Shown in pieces: positions 11,630-20,448 of a stretch of 64,000 bases of DNA. The notes under the pieces are model-generated. The model saw nothing but the letters and a program-made list of their open reading frames with translations. It ran no database searches and was not told the DNA's origin. A program made the position numbers and the translations under genes. This DNA is from Rheinheimera pacifica (GTDB taxonomy: Bacteria; Pseudomonadota; Gammaproteobacteria; Enterobacterales; Alteromonadaceae), in NCBI RefSeq assembly GCF_024809855.1, contig NZ_JANUEM010000001.1, positions 310,001 to 374,000 on the forward strand, given 5' to 3'. Numbering within the stretch: the stretch's first letter is position 1; the number at the start of each line of letters is the position of its first letter.

Positions 11630-11842
11630 TTAACGGTTGCCCAGTACAGAGAAACGTTTTTTGAAGCGATCTACACGGCCGCCTACGTCTAACACTTTTT
11701 GCTTACCGGTATAAAACGGGTGGCAAGCAGAGCAAACGTCCAGGTGGATGTCTTTGCACAGTGCTGATTTAGTTTTGAATGCATTACCGCAAGTACAAGT
11801 TGCAGTAATCTCTTTATATTCTGGGTGAATACCTGGCTTCAT
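11630..11842 (-). CDS. rpmE: 50S ribosomal protein L31 (zinc-binding form)
   Basis: L31 is a small protein of the large ribosomal subunit. The 70 residues include [12 protein letters not shown] at the N-terminus and cysteines at 16, 18, 37 and 40 (TCTCGNAF and [12 protein letters not shown]). These four cysteines mark the zinc-binding type rather than the zinc-free paralogue used in zinc shortage. It is divergent from priA, the same arrangement as in E. coli. About 205 bases separate the two starts. Confidence 0.97.
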   Translation of the reverse strand: MKPGIHPEYKEITATCTCGNAFKTKSALCKDIHLDVCSACHPFYTGKQKVLDVGGRVDRFKKRFSVLGNR

Positions 11843-12047
11843 GGGTTACCTCGTTAGGCCGTATCGCTATCTGGTCAAACTAGTTGCCAGACACCATACG
11901 TAATTACAGTTAATTAAGGGCGCGTAGCTTAATAGATAGCCACAAAAGTTGCAACTGCTTATACAGCTTTGCAATAAATTTTGTTTTACTTGGCATTTCA
12001 CCGGGCTGTCCTTACACTTGAAGGCTGCTATTTAACAGGACCCTGTT

Positions 12048-14222
12048 GTGACTGTAGTTCGCGTGGCTCTGCCGGTGCCATTAAGACAACACTTTGACTA
12101 CCTAATCGCCTCTGATCAACCCTGTCAGATTGGCTGTCGTGTACTTGTACCTTTTGGTAACCGCCAGTTAGTCGGCATTATATGGCAGTTGGCACCTGAA
12201 GATGGCTTTGATGCCAGCAAACTAAAACCTGTACTGCAACTGCTAGACACCACACCGGTGCTACCACCACTATTGTGCCAGCTACTCAGTTTTGCGGCAG
12301 AATATTACCATTACCCGCTGGGTGAAGTGTTAGTTAGTGCCTTACCGGCATTGCTGCGCGAAGGGCGTAACTTAACCGACTACCAACCCAAAGCCTATCA
12401 ACTTACCGCTGCAGGCCAGCAGCTAAGTAGTACTGCATTAAAACGCTCGGCCAAGCAAAGTGCGTTGTGGCAGGTGCTGCAAAGCCATCAGTTAACCGAA
12501 TCAGTACTATTGCAGCAACACAGCCGCGCTACCTTAAAACAATTACTGGATAAACAGCTGGCAGAAGAGCTGATAGTGCCGCCGGTGCCTTTTACCGCGC
12601 CGCTAAAGCACGCAACAGGCCTTAAACTTACCAGCAATCAGGCGTTGGCGGTTACAGCCGTTGATCAGGCTTGCGGCCGCTTTGAACGCTTATTGCTCGA
12701 AGGTGTTACCGGCTCGGGGAAAACCGAAGTATACCTGCAAAGCATTGCCGGCTTGCTTAACCAACAACAGCAGGTATTGGTAATAGTGCCGGAAATTGGC
12801 TTAACGCCGCAAACACTGGCGCGGTTTCAGGCACGGTTTGATGTTCCGATACTATGCTGGCACTCAGTACTTAGCGATAGCGAGCGCTTACATTGCTGGC
12901 TGCAGGCCAGCACCGGTGCTGCGGCCATTATTATCGGTACCCGCTCAGCATTGTTTTTACCCTTCTACCGGCTGGGTTTAATTATTATTGATGAAGAGCA
13001 TGATCAGTCATTAAAACAACAGGACGGTTTTCGCTATCATGCCCGCGATTTAGCTATTAAACGCGCGGCGCTGCAGCACTGCCCTATTTTGCTTGGCTCT
13101 GCCACACCCAGCCTGGAAAGCCTGCACAACGCACTGAACAAACGCTTTATCCATTTACCACTGCCGGATCGCGCAGCAGGCCAGGCGCTACCGGTATTTG
13201 AACTGGTCGATTTAAAACAGCAGGTATTGCAATTTGGCTTAGCCAGCCAAACGCTGGCACAGATTAAAAAGCAGCTGAGCCTGGGCTTGCAGGTCATGTT
13301 GTTTTTAAACCGCCGCGGTTTTGCCCCGGCATTAAGCTGTCAGGAATGTGGCTGGCTAACTGAATGCCATCGTTGCAGCGCTTTTACTACCTACCATAAA
13401 CAAAGCCGCCAGCTGGTGTGTCATCATTGTGGCGCCAGCAAGGCAGTACCACGCCAGTGCGGTAATTGCGGCAGCACTCAGCTAAAACCGCTGGGCCAGG
13501 GCACCGAGCAATTAGAAGAAAACTTGCAGCAGCTGTTTACAGATGTACCAATTACCCGGCTTGATCGCGACAGCACACGCCGCAAAGGCGCCCTGCATCA
13601 GGCGCTGGACGATATTCACCAAAGCGGTGCCCGGCTGATTGTTGGCACCCAAATGCTGGCCAAGGGCCATCATTTTCCTAATGTCAGCCTGGTCGTTATT
13701 GTTGATGTTGACGGCGCACTATACAGCAGTGATTTTCGTGCCCCCGAGCAACTGGCGCAGTTACTTACTCAGGTAGCAGGCCGTGCGGGCCGCGGCAATA
13801 GTGGTGGTAAAGTGCTGCTGCAAACCCACTACCCGGACCATGTTTTACTGCAGGATATAATTAACAACGGTTATGCGTCTTTTGCCCGCAGTGCGCTTAA
13901 AGAGCGTGAGCAAACCCACTTGCCACCTTACCGGCATCTGGCGATGTTTCGCGCCGAGGCGCATCAATCTGACTTGTGCCAGCAGTGGCTACAGCAGTTG
14001 GCCGACTACAGCCGCCAATTTGCCGGTTTACAACTACTGGGGCCCATACCAGCGCCACTGGAGCGGCGGGCCGGTAAATACCGCTGGCAATTGCAGCTTT
14101 ACAGCGCAGGCCGGCCACAGCTGCACGGTGCGCTGGATAACATGCTGCAACAACTACACAACTGGCCGTTAAGCCGCAAAATAAAATGGCAGTTGGATGT
14201 AGATCCCACCGATCTTACCTGA
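12048..14222 (+). CDS. priA: Primosomal replication protein PriA (helicase)
   Basis: PriA restarts stalled replication forks by loading the primosome. The 724 residues (E. coli 732) begin with TVVRVALPVPLRQHFDYL, the N-terminal DNA-binding domain. The Walker A motif is EGVTGSGKTEVYL and the DEAH-type box is IIIDEEHDQSLKQQ. Eight or more cysteines in CQECGWLTECHRC and CHHCGASKAVPRQCGNC form the zinc-binding subdomain inserted in helicase lobe 2. Motif VI is in QVAGRAGRG. The start is a GTG, chosen because the protein then matches the family N-terminus. It is divergent from rpmE and followed by ftsN. Confidence 0.97.
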   Translation: MTVVRVALPVPLRQHFDYLIASDQPCQIGCRVLVPFGNRQLVGIIWQLAPEDGFDASKLKPVLQLLDTTPVLPPLLCQLLSFAAEYYHYPLGEVLVSALPALLREGRNLTDYQPKAYQLTAAGQQLSSTALKRSAKQSALWQVLQSHQLTESVLLQQHSRATLKQLLDKQLAEELIVPPVPFTAPLKHATGLKLTSNQALAVTAVDQACGRFERLLLEGVTGSGKTEVYLQSIAGLLNQQQQVLVIVPEIGLTPQTLARFQARFDVPILCWHSVLSDSERLHCWLQASTGAAAIIIGTRSALFLPFYRLGLIIIDEEHDQSLKQQDGFRYHARDLAIKRAALQHCPILLGSATPSLESLHNALNKRFIHLPLPDRAAGQALPVFELVDLKQQVLQFGLASQTLAQIKKQLSLGLQVMLFLNRRGFAPALSCQECGWLTECHRCSAFTTYHKQSRQLVCHHCGASKAVPRQCGNCGSTQLKPLGQGTEQLEENLQQLFTDVPITRLDRDSTRRKGALHQALDDIHQSGARLIVGTQMLAKGHHFPNVSLVVIVDVDGALYSSDFRAPEQLAQLLTQVAGRAGRGNSGGKVLLQTHYPDHVLLQDIINNGYASFARSALKEREQTHLPPYRHLAMFRAEAHQSDLCQQWLQQLADYSRQFAGLQLLGPIPAPLERRAGKYRWQLQLYSAGRPQLHGALDNMLQQLHNWPLSRKIKWQLDVDPTDLT

Positions 14223-14302
14223 AACCGCGCTGTTGTTTCTTTTTCTGTTTAACCTAGTAGAATAGCGCCAAGCCCTGAAGTTTGAGCAAATTACCTGACC
14301 TT

Positions 14303-14863
14303 ATGCCACAAAAAGATTACGTTAAAGCCAGCCGGCCTAAGGCCAAAACCGCCAGCCGCCGTCCGGCCAGAGCCAACAGTAACGCTGCCGCGCCGAAAAA
14401 ACCCTGGTTGTTAATGCTGGTCACTCTCACACTGGTCAGTGGTTTTATTTATTTTCTCTGGTATTTAAACCAGCAACCTGCCGCACCGGTAACCCCGGTG
14501 GCGCCAAAACAGCAAGCTGTTAAAAAAGACGAGTTACCGGCCAAGCCAACAGAAGAGCCATACCAGTACATTAAAGAGCTGGAAAACAAGGAAGTGATTG
14601 TAGAAGTGCCGGTACAGCAACAATCCAGCGGCCCTTTTCAGATGCAGTGTGGCTCATTCCGCCAGCAGCAGCAGGCTGAAGCCATGAAAGCCCAAATCGC
14701 TTTTGCCGGCTTTGCCTCAACCGTGCGCCGTACTGAAGGTGACAACGGTGTTTGGTTTCGGGTGGTGTTGGGCCCTTACGAATCAAAGCGTAAGGCCACT
14801 TCAGACATGAACCGCCTGCGCCAGCAGAATATCAATACCTGCCGCGTCTGGAACTGGACTTGA
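14303..14863 (+). CDS. ftsN: Cell division protein FtsN-like, SPOR domain
   Basis: FtsN is a bitopic inner-membrane protein that activates septal peptidoglycan synthesis. The 186 residues show a short basic cytoplasmic part starting [10 protein letters not shown], which resembles the E. coli start MAQRDYV. One membrane helix ([20 protein letters not shown]) follows, then a proline- and alanine-rich periplasmic linker and a C-terminal SPOR domain ([20 protein letters not shown]). The SPOR domain binds denuded glycan at the septum. It is much shorter than E. coli FtsN (319 residues), mainly in the linker. I chose the ATG at 14303 over an in-frame TTG at 14282. The order priA, ftsN, hslV, hslU supports the assignment. 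Confidence 0.88.
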   Translation: MPQKDYVKASRPKAKTASRRPARANSNAAAPKKPWLLMLVTLTLVSGFIYFLWYLNQQPAAPVTPVAPKQQAVKKDELPAKPTEEPYQYIKELENKEVIVEVPVQQQSSGPFQMQCGSFRQQQQAEAMKAQIAFAGFASTVRRTEGDNGVWFRVVLGPYESKRKATSDMNRLRQQNINTCRVWNWT

Positions 14864-14887
14864 AAAGCGCCCGGGGCAACCACACTT
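14859..14887 (+). promoter_or_regulatory. Candidate sigma32 heat-shock promoter of hslVU
   Basis: A perfect -35 element CTTGAAA (14859-14865) overlaps the ftsN stop codon. After 14 bp comes CCACACTT (14880-14887), which matches 6 of 8 positions of the sigma32 -10 consensus CCCCATNT. It lies 34 bp ahead of the hslV start. hslVU is a sigma32 operon in E. coli, which makes this match credible. Confidence 0.6.
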
Positions 14888-14921
14888 AAGCCTTAAGTTA
14901 ATCACGCCACAGGGCTTATTC

Positions 14922-15440
14922 ATGACCACTATTGTTTCTGTTCGCCGCGATGGCCACGTTGCCATCGGCGGTGACGGCCAGGTTTCGCTTGGTAACACCG
15001 TAATGAAGGGCAATGCCCGCAAAGTTCGTCGTTTGTACAACAACAAAGTTATTGCCGGTTTTGCCGGTGGTACGGCAGACGCCTTTACCTTATTTGAACG
15101 CTTTGAAGCCAAGCTGGAAGTGCATCAGGGCCATTTAATGCGCGCAGCCGTTGAGCTGGCTAAAGACTGGCGCACCGACCGCATGCTGCGCAAGCTTGAA
15201 GCACTGCTTGCGGTAGCCGACGCCAATACCTCGCTGATTATTACCGGTAACGGTGATGTAGTGCAGCCCGAGCATGACCTTATTGCCATTGGCAGCGGCG
15301 GCCCTTACGCCCAAGCTGCAGCCACGGCACTGCTGCAAAATACCCAGTTAAGTGCGCGCGACATTGTTGAAAAAAGTCTGACTATTGCCGGTGATATTTG
15401 TGTTTACACCAATCACCACCAGACCATTGAAGAATTATAA
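14922..15440 (+). CDS. hslV: ATP-dependent protease subunit HslV
   Basis: HslV (ClpQ) is the proteasome-like peptidase of the HslUV complex and degrades misfolded proteins in the cytoplasm. It starts [20 protein letters not shown]; removal of Met1 would expose the catalytic threonine at position 2. [13 protein letters not shown] contains the lysine that assists catalysis, and [17 protein letters not shown] is also typical. At 172 residues it is close to the E. coli length of 176. hslU follows after 11 bp, and a candidate sigma32 promoter lies upstream. Confidence 0.98.
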   Translation: MTTIVSVRRDGHVAIGGDGQVSLGNTVMKGNARKVRRLYNNKVIAGFAGGTADAFTLFERFEAKLEVHQGHLMRAAVELAKDWRTDRMLRKLEALLAVADANTSLIITGNGDVVQPEHDLIAIGSGGPYAQAAATALLQNTQLSARDIVEKSLTIAGDICVYTNHHQTIEEL

Positions 15441-15451
15441 GCAGGTATTTT

Positions 15452-16786
15452 ATGTCTGATATGACCCCAAGAGAAATTGTGCACGAGCTGGACCGCCACA
15501 TTATCGGCCAGAATAAAGCCAAACGTGCTGTTGCTATAGCCCTGCGTAACCGCTGGCGGCGTATGCAACTGGACCCGGCACTGCGCCAGGAAGTCACCCC
15601 AAAAAACATTCTGATGATTGGCCCCACCGGTGTCGGTAAAACTGAAATTGCCCGCCGTCTGGCCAAGTTAGCCAATGCGCCCTTTATAAAAGTAGAAGCC
15701 ACCAAATTTACTGAAGTAGGCTACGTTGGCAAAGAAGTAGAAAGTATTATCCGCGATTTGGCCGACAGCGCGGTAAAGATGTTCCGCGAGCAGGCCATTG
15801 AGAAAAACCGTTTTCGTGCTGAAGAAGCCGCGGAAGAGCGCATTTTAGATGTACTGCTACCACCGGCCCGTGACAGCTGGGGCGAAGCCGATAATAAACC
15901 GGCAGCAGACAGCAACACCCGCCAGGTGTTTCGTAAAAAACTGCGCGAAGGCCAGTTAGACGATAAAGAAATTGAACTGGAACTGTCGCAGGGCCCTATT
16001 GGCGTTGAAATTATGGCACCACCAGGTATGGAGGAAATGACGTCACAACTGCAAAGCATGTTTCAGAGCCTTGGCAGTGAGAAAAAGAAAAAGCGCAAAC
16101 TGAAAATCAAAGAGGCTTTTAAGCAACTTATCGAAGAAGAAGCCGCCAAACTGGTAAACCCGGAAGAGCTAAAAGCCCAGGCCTTGGAAGCGGTAGAGCA
16201 AAACGGTATCGTGTTTCTTGATGAAATAGATAAAATTTGTAAGCGCGGCGAAACCAGCGGACCTGACGTGTCGCGCGAAGGCGTACAGCGTGACTTACTG
16301 CCGCTTATCGAAGGATGTACCGTTAACACCAAGCACGGCATGGTAAAAACCGACCATATTCTGTTTATTGCCTCTGGCGCCTTTCAGATGAGCAAACCGT
16401 CAGATCTGGTGCCGGAACTACAGGGCCGCCTGCCGATCCGGGTAGAACTGGAAGCATTAAGTGCTGCCGATTTTGAGCGCATACTAACTGAGCCTAAAGC
16501 CTCCCTGACTGAGCAATCTATAGCGATGCTTGCCACCGAAGGCGTTAAGCTGAGTTTTAATGGCGAAGGTATTAAAAGCCTGGCAGCAGCGGCATGGCAG
16601 GTAAATGAAACCACAGAAAACATCGGTGCCCGCCGCCTGTACACAGTAATGGAGCGGCTGCTGGAAGAAATTTCCTATGACGCAGCCGACCATGCCGGTG
16701 AACACATCGAAGTTGACGCCGCTTATGTGGAAAAACATCTGGGTGCATTGGTAAAAGACGACGACTTAAGCCGGTTTATTCTGTAA
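15452..16786 (+). CDS. hslU: ATPase subunit HslU of the HslUV protease
   Basis: HslU (ClpY) is the AAA+ unfoldase that feeds substrates to HslV. The protein has 444 residues (E. coli 443). It starts [20 protein letters not shown], carries the Walker A motif [14 protein letters not shown] and the Walker B motif [10 protein letters not shown], and has the pore-loop segment near [10 protein letters not shown]. The inserted I domain spans roughly residues 110-240 and is rich in charged residues. The C-terminal tail DDDLSRFIL is the peptide that docks into HslV. The DUF971 gene begins 2 bp downstream. Confidence 0.98.
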   Translation: MSDMTPREIVHELDRHIIGQNKAKRAVAIALRNRWRRMQLDPALRQEVTPKNILMIGPTGVGKTEIARRLAKLANAPFIKVEATKFTEVGYVGKEVESIIRDLADSAVKMFREQAIEKNRFRAEEAAEERILDVLLPPARDSWGEADNKPAADSNTRQVFRKKLREGQLDDKEIELELSQGPIGVEIMAPPGMEEMTSQLQSMFQSLGSEKKKKRKLKIKEAFKQLIEEEAAKLVNPEELKAQALEAVEQNGIVFLDEIDKICKRGETSGPDVSREGVQRDLLPLIEGCTVNTKHGMVKTDHILFIASGAFQMSKPSDLVPELQGRLPIRVELEALSAADFERILTEPKASLTEQSIAMLATEGVKLSFNGEGIKSLAAAAWQVNETTENIGARRLYTVMERLLEEISYDAADHAGEHIEVDAAYVEKHLGALVKDDDLSRFIL

Positions 16787-16788
16787 CG

Positions 16789-17193
16789 ATGGCCCACACA
16801 GAGCACAGCGCACAAACTCCTCAGCTGCAGGTTAGCCGCCTGCACTACCACCACCAGAGCCGGGCGCTGGACATTACCTTCAGCGATGGTACTGTGGCGG
16901 GTTTTAGTGCAGAGTTTTTGCGCGTGTTCTCGCCATCGGCTGAGGTACGCGGCCACGGCAAGCCCAAACTGGTAAGCAATAAAAAGCAGGTTAGCATCAG
17001 CAAGCTGCAACCGGTTGGCCATTATGCGGTAAAGCTGGTGTTTGACGATGGCCACGACAGTGGCATCTACAGCTGGCAATATCTTAAACTGCTCAGTGAG
17101 CAGCAAAGCGAACTATGGCAACAGTACCTGGCACAACTGGAGCAGGCCAACGCCAACCGCAACGATTTAATTGCTGTTAAAGTGCGTTATTAA
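16789..17193 (+). CDS. DUF971 (gamma-butyrobetaine hydroxylase N-terminal-like) protein
   Basis: This is a 134-residue cytoplasmic protein of the DUF971 family. The family resembles the small N-terminal domain of gamma-butyrobetaine hydroxylase and is often linked to iron-sulfur or metal handling, though its function is not settled. The core runs from LDITFSDGTVAGFSAEFLRV to KLVFDDGHDSGIYSWQYL, which is the typical signature. It starts 2 bp after hslU and is likely in the same transcript; this neighbourhood is common in gammaproteobacteria. The C-terminal 30 residues are charged and less conserved. The family is clear but the function is not. Confidence 0.85.
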   Translation: MAHTEHSAQTPQLQVSRLHYHHQSRALDITFSDGTVAGFSAEFLRVFSPSAEVRGHGKPKLVSNKKQVSISKLQPVGHYAVKLVFDDGHDSGIYSWQYLKLLSEQQSELWQQYLAQLEQANANRNDLIAVKVRY

Positions 17194-17243
17194 ACCGGCT
17201 AGTAATTAATCTGGCAGATACAATCTGTTGGTTAAGCAGCATG

Positions 17244-17531
17244 TTAACTGTGACGTGCAGCGAGCTTTTTATATACCGCATCTTTGTCACGTTTACCAAC
17301 GGCCAGTACATACACTACAACTTCATTATCAATAACTTCATAAACCAGTCGATAACCTGCGGTGCGCAATTTGATCTTGTAGACCGAGTCATACCCACGT
17401 AACTTAGCTGACGCGACATGCGGATTTTCTAACCGTTCAGCTAGCTTTTTCTTGAATTGCGATTTAATGGGCGGCGCTAGTTTTTCCCATTCTTTCAATG
17501 CAACCGGCAGAAACTTTAACCTATAGGTCAT
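17244..17531 (-). CDS. RelE/StbE-type toxin (mRNA interferase)
   Basis: This 95-residue basic protein has the RelE/ParE fold signatures LKFLPVALKEWEKLAPPIK, KLRGYDSVYKIKLRTAGYRL and VYEVIDNEVVVYVLAVGKR. Toxins of this type usually cut mRNA in the ribosome, while ParE relatives act on gyrase. The sequence is closest in style to the StbE/RelE group, so ribosome-dependent mRNA cleavage is the likelier role. The conserved arginine in GYRLVYEV and the C-terminal KRDKDAVYKK are intact, so it looks functional. The gene overlaps the antitoxin gene by 11 bp, typical of such pairs. Confidence 0.88.
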   Translation of the reverse strand: MTYRLKFLPVALKEWEKLAPPIKSQFKKKLAERLENPHVASAKLRGYDSVYKIKLRTAGYRLVYEVIDNEVVVYVLAVGKRDKDAVYKKLAARHS

Positions 17532-17772
17532 CGATACTTATTTCCACCGCTTCAGCAAGCCCTGCTCTTCGACTTTCAACCAATTGTGATAACTGATAAT
17601 CGTCCAGCATATCCATTAACCATTCATAGGTTTCTGCCGGAACAAGGTAAGCTGTAGGTTTATTGTGATTAAGAATAGCAACAGCAGCGCCATTCGCTTC
17701 GTTAAGTAACGCTGTTGGGTTCTTTTTTAACTCTGAAATGCTGACTGAGCAATCTGCCAAAACCCGCTTCAT
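17521..17772 (-). CDS. Phd/YefM (StbD)-type antitoxin
   Basis: This 83-residue protein should neutralise the neighbouring toxin and repress its own promoter. The N-terminal part (CSVSISELKKNPTALLNEA, then GAAVAILNHNKPTAYLVP) is the Phd/YefM/StbD DNA-binding fold. The C-terminal part, rich in acidic residues (LVESRRAGLAEAVEISIDDL), would wrap around the toxin. I chose the ATG at 17772, which has the ribosome-binding site AAAAGGTG. A GTG seven codons upstream is less likely because it would place that site inside the gene. The pair sits between the hslU block and a chemoreceptor gene. Confidence 0.87.
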   Translation of the reverse strand: MKRVLADCSVSISELKKNPTALLNEANGAAVAILNHNKPTAYLVPAETYEWLMDMLDDYQLSQLVESRRAGLAEAVEISIDDL

Positions 17773-17872
17773 AAAAACACCTTTTTTCAACACCGAATTA
17801 AGTGCTAATTTTAGACCTATACAATAAAAAGCGCCAGCATTGGGGTTACAGTATTGCAGTTGGTGCCAAATA

Positions 17873-17896
17873 CCAAAACCCGTCTGATAAGACGGG
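17873..17896 (-). terminator. Terminator of the chemoreceptor gene
   Basis: The perfect stem CCCGTCT (17879-17885) and AGACGGG (17890-17896) has a 4-nt loop and is followed on the minus strand by TTTTGG. It lies 35 bp past the stop of the chemoreceptor gene at 17931. Confidence 0.8.
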
Positions 17897-17930
17897 CTGG
17901 AGCTTACGTAGTGTTTATATTGCTGTAGCC

Positions 17931-19790
17931 TCAGGCGTGGAACCGGTCTACCGTTTGATGCAACCGTGCGGCCTGCTGGGCGACTTCTTCGCTGATCGAC
18001 GCATTTTGCTTAGCGTGGGCGTAGGTTTCATCCGAAAGATCCCTAATTTTAACCACGTTTTTATTTACCTCAGCTGCCACGTGGCTTTGCTGCTCAATTG
18101 CTGCGGCTATTTGCGTGGTCATATCCATAATATTGCTGACATCTGCAGTGATTTCGCCCAGTAAACGCATGGCTATATTAGCCTGGCTGGCGCTTTCGCT
18201 GCCCTGCTCGCGGCAACTTAACATAACTTTGACAATTTCATTAGTGCGCCCCTGCAGGCCGCTTACTATAGCCTCAATCTGTCGGGTTGATTCCTGTGTG
18301 CGCATTGCCAGGTTACGTACTTCGTCGGCCACTACGGCAAAACCACGACCCTGATCGCCAGCTCTGGCCGCTTCAATAGCGGCATTTAGCGCCAGTAAGT
18401 TTGTTTGTTCGGCAATGCCGCGGATAACATCCAGCACTGAACCTATGGTTTTGCTGTCCTGCTCCAGCTCTGATACTACCCCGGCGGCATTTTGCAGCCG
18501 GTCTGATAACAGCTGAATACGCTGCACGGTTTGCTGTACTTCCGTTCTGCCGGTTTGAGCATTCTGGTTGGTGGCTTCTGCTCTGGCCGCGGTGTTTTCT
18601 GTATTGCTGGCAATTTCGTTTATGGTAGCGCCCATTTCCGTTACTGCTGTGGCAACCATATCGGTTTCACTTTGCTGTTGTTGCATGCCGCGGCTGGTGT
18701 CGGCGGTAGACTGTGCCAGCTCATTGGTGGCCTGGTCCAGCATTTCCAGCGCCTGATTTACCGTTTTAATTAGATCCTGAAAATCCCCCAGCATAGCGTT
18801 AAAGTCTGTTGCTAAGGTGGTCATTTCATCTTTACCGGCAACATCAACCCGCATACGAAAATCGTTACTGCTGCGAATAAGGCCAATGGTTTTACATACG
18901 TCAAGCACCGGGCGCAGTATGCTGCGGCTGGTCATGGCTACCAGCAGCAACACTACCGCCAGCACAAAAACAAAAACACCTACAGCCAGTTGCTGTACTG
19001 AGGTAACAGCATTGGCAATAGCCTGGCTGGTTTGCACAGATAACTCGCTAAGGCTGGCTTCGGTAGCTTGAATAGCGCTGCGCATTTGCCCGGTTAAGCC
19101 CTGGGTTTCATCCAGACCACTTTGCTGCATTGAGCTCACCAGTGCAGTAAAATGCTGCTGATAATTAGCCAGCAAATTTTTACCACTGGCATCATCAGCT
19201 AACGCTTGCTGTAACTGCGATGCTATCTGGTTAAACTGCTGCTGGTAAGCTAAATCGCGCCGTAGCAGAAAGTCTTTCTCTGCCCGGCGTAATTGCAACA
19301 ACCATACGCTAAGATTGTCATGGCCAAGTTGTTCAAAGTGGCTTTCAAGCTGGTGTACCGTCTGACGCAGTTCTCCCATCATGCCCGATGACGGGTTCAA
19401 ACCAATAACCTGTTGCTGCGCCACCAACTGATTAAACGCTTGCTGGTACTGCGCCGTTAAACCAAGAAACTGCTGTAAGGGTTTAGCATCAATATTGTGC
19501 TGCATTAACAACTGCAGTAGCTCAATTGCGCGCTGCTGCATCTGACTGTAGTGATCGTTCAGCCGTTGCTGGTAACGTAAATCGGTGCGCATAACAAAAT
19601 CTTTTTCATGGCGGCGAAACATCAATACGTCGGTACTTATTTGTTCTACCAATTGCTGTGTTCTGGCCAGAGAGGTTAACTGCTCGCTTTGATAAAACAG
19701 GATCAGCAACATAACGGCCATTGCCGCTACCAGTGCCCCGCCGTTAATAAACAACCGCTGCTTTATTGATAATTGTCGTAACTGATTCAT
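17931..19790 (-). CDS. Methyl-accepting chemotaxis protein with HBM-type sensor domain
   Basis: This is a membrane chemoreceptor of 619 residues that should signal to CheA/CheW. It has an N-terminal membrane helix (GGALVAAMAVMLLILFY) and a periplasmic helical domain carrying two matching motifs, RRHEKDFVMRTD and RRAEKDFLLRRD. These mark the helical bimodular (HBM) sensor fold, which in known members binds small organic acids. A second helix (VGVFVFVLAVVLLLVAMTS), a HAMP domain and the signalling hairpin ([20 protein letters not shown]) follow. The ligand is unknown. I chose the ATG at 19790 because GGTGAG precedes it; an in-frame codon lies eight residues upstream. No CheW-binding pentapeptide tail for CheR is seen. 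Confidence 0.9.
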   Translation of the reverse strand: MNQLRQLSIKQRLFINGGALVAAMAVMLLILFYQSEQLTSLARTQQLVEQISTDVLMFRRHEKDFVMRTDLRYQQRLNDHYSQMQQRAIELLQLLMQHNIDAKPLQQFLGLTAQYQQAFNQLVAQQQVIGLNPSSGMMGELRQTVHQLESHFEQLGHDNLSVWLLQLRRAEKDFLLRRDLAYQQQFNQIASQLQQALADDASGKNLLANYQQHFTALVSSMQQSGLDETQGLTGQMRSAIQATEASLSELSVQTSQAIANAVTSVQQLAVGVFVFVLAVVLLLVAMTSRSILRPVLDVCKTIGLIRSSNDFRMRVDVAGKDEMTTLATDFNAMLGDFQDLIKTVNQALEMLDQATNELAQSTADTSRGMQQQQSETDMVATAVTEMGATINEIASNTENTAARAEATNQNAQTGRTEVQQTVQRIQLLSDRLQNAAGVVSELEQDSKTIGSVLDVIRGIAEQTNLLALNAAIEAARAGDQGRGFAVVADEVRNLAMRTQESTRQIEAIVSGLQGRTNEIVKVMLSCREQGSESASQANIAMRLLGEITADVSNIMDMTTQIAAAIEQQSHVAAEVNKNVVKIRDLSDETYAHAKQNASISEEVAQQAARLHQTVDRFHA

Positions 19791-19869
19791 GCTGCTCACC
19801 CGGATTATTAACAACTTAGTTGAGCATAGCGCAGCCGGATAAAAGTGCGGGCTATTTTTTGGTTAAACA

Positions 19870-20394
19870 CTAATTGTATATAATATAGGCACTTAAACTA
19901 CATAAAGTACCAAGAGTGGCACCGGCAATAACATCCAGCGGAAAATGCACACCCAGCATAATACGTGACAAGCCCACACTGCAGGCCCAGATCAGCGCTA
20001 AAACTGCCAGCGCCGGAAAATAAATAGCTAATGTGGTTGCTACTACAAAAGCGCCGGCAGTGTGGCCGGACGGCAGGCTAAAACGGTCTGAAGGGGTAAT
20101 ATGCGCATAGCCAAACACCGTCAAGATATCTGTTGGCCGGGCCCGTTTAATACAGTTTTTCAACACCAGATACAGTGGTAATTCCAGCGAGAACGCCAGT
20201 AACAGTATCGTAGTTAGTTCTGTCGCGTCGTTATGGTTAAGCAGATACAAGATGCCGCAAAGCAGCAGATACAGCGGGCCATCGGCCGTTTTAGACAAAA
20301 AGTAGCTGGCTATAAAAGCCGGCCGGGACGAGCTGCGGCTGAACAAGCTGCAAAATGAGTGGTGGTCCCATTGCTCCAGACGTTTAAGTAACAT
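19870..20394 (-). CDS. PAP2-family membrane phosphatase
   Basis: This 174-residue integral membrane protein belongs to the type 2 phosphatidic acid phosphatase family. All three signature motifs are present: KNCIKRARPTD, FSLPSGHTAG and SRIMLGVHFPLDV, including the catalytic histidines and arginines. About five membrane helices can be seen. Members dephosphorylate lipid phosphates such as undecaprenyl pyrophosphate, phosphatidylglycerol phosphate or phosphatidate. The sequence does not say which substrate is used here. It stands alone between a chemoreceptor gene and a GGDEF-EAL gene on the same strand. Confidence 0.88.
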   Translation of the reverse strand: MLLKRLEQWDHHSFCSLFSRSSSRPAFIASYFLSKTADGPLYLLLCGILYLLNHNDATELTTILLLAFSLELPLYLVLKNCIKRARPTDILTVFGYAHITPSDRFSLPSGHTAGAFVVATTLAIYFPALAVLALIWACSVGLSRIMLGVHFPLDVIAGATLGTLCSLSAYIIYN

Positions 20395-20448
20395 AACTGC
20401 GCCCTGTCATTTACCTGACTAAGCGCAGCCTAACGGCTTTCTATGACG

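Noticed and set aside
17797..17811. AATTA-N5-TAATT palindrome ahead of the antitoxin gene as an autoregulatory operator
   Set aside because: The arms are only 5 bp of A and T, which is likely by chance; position alone is not enough.
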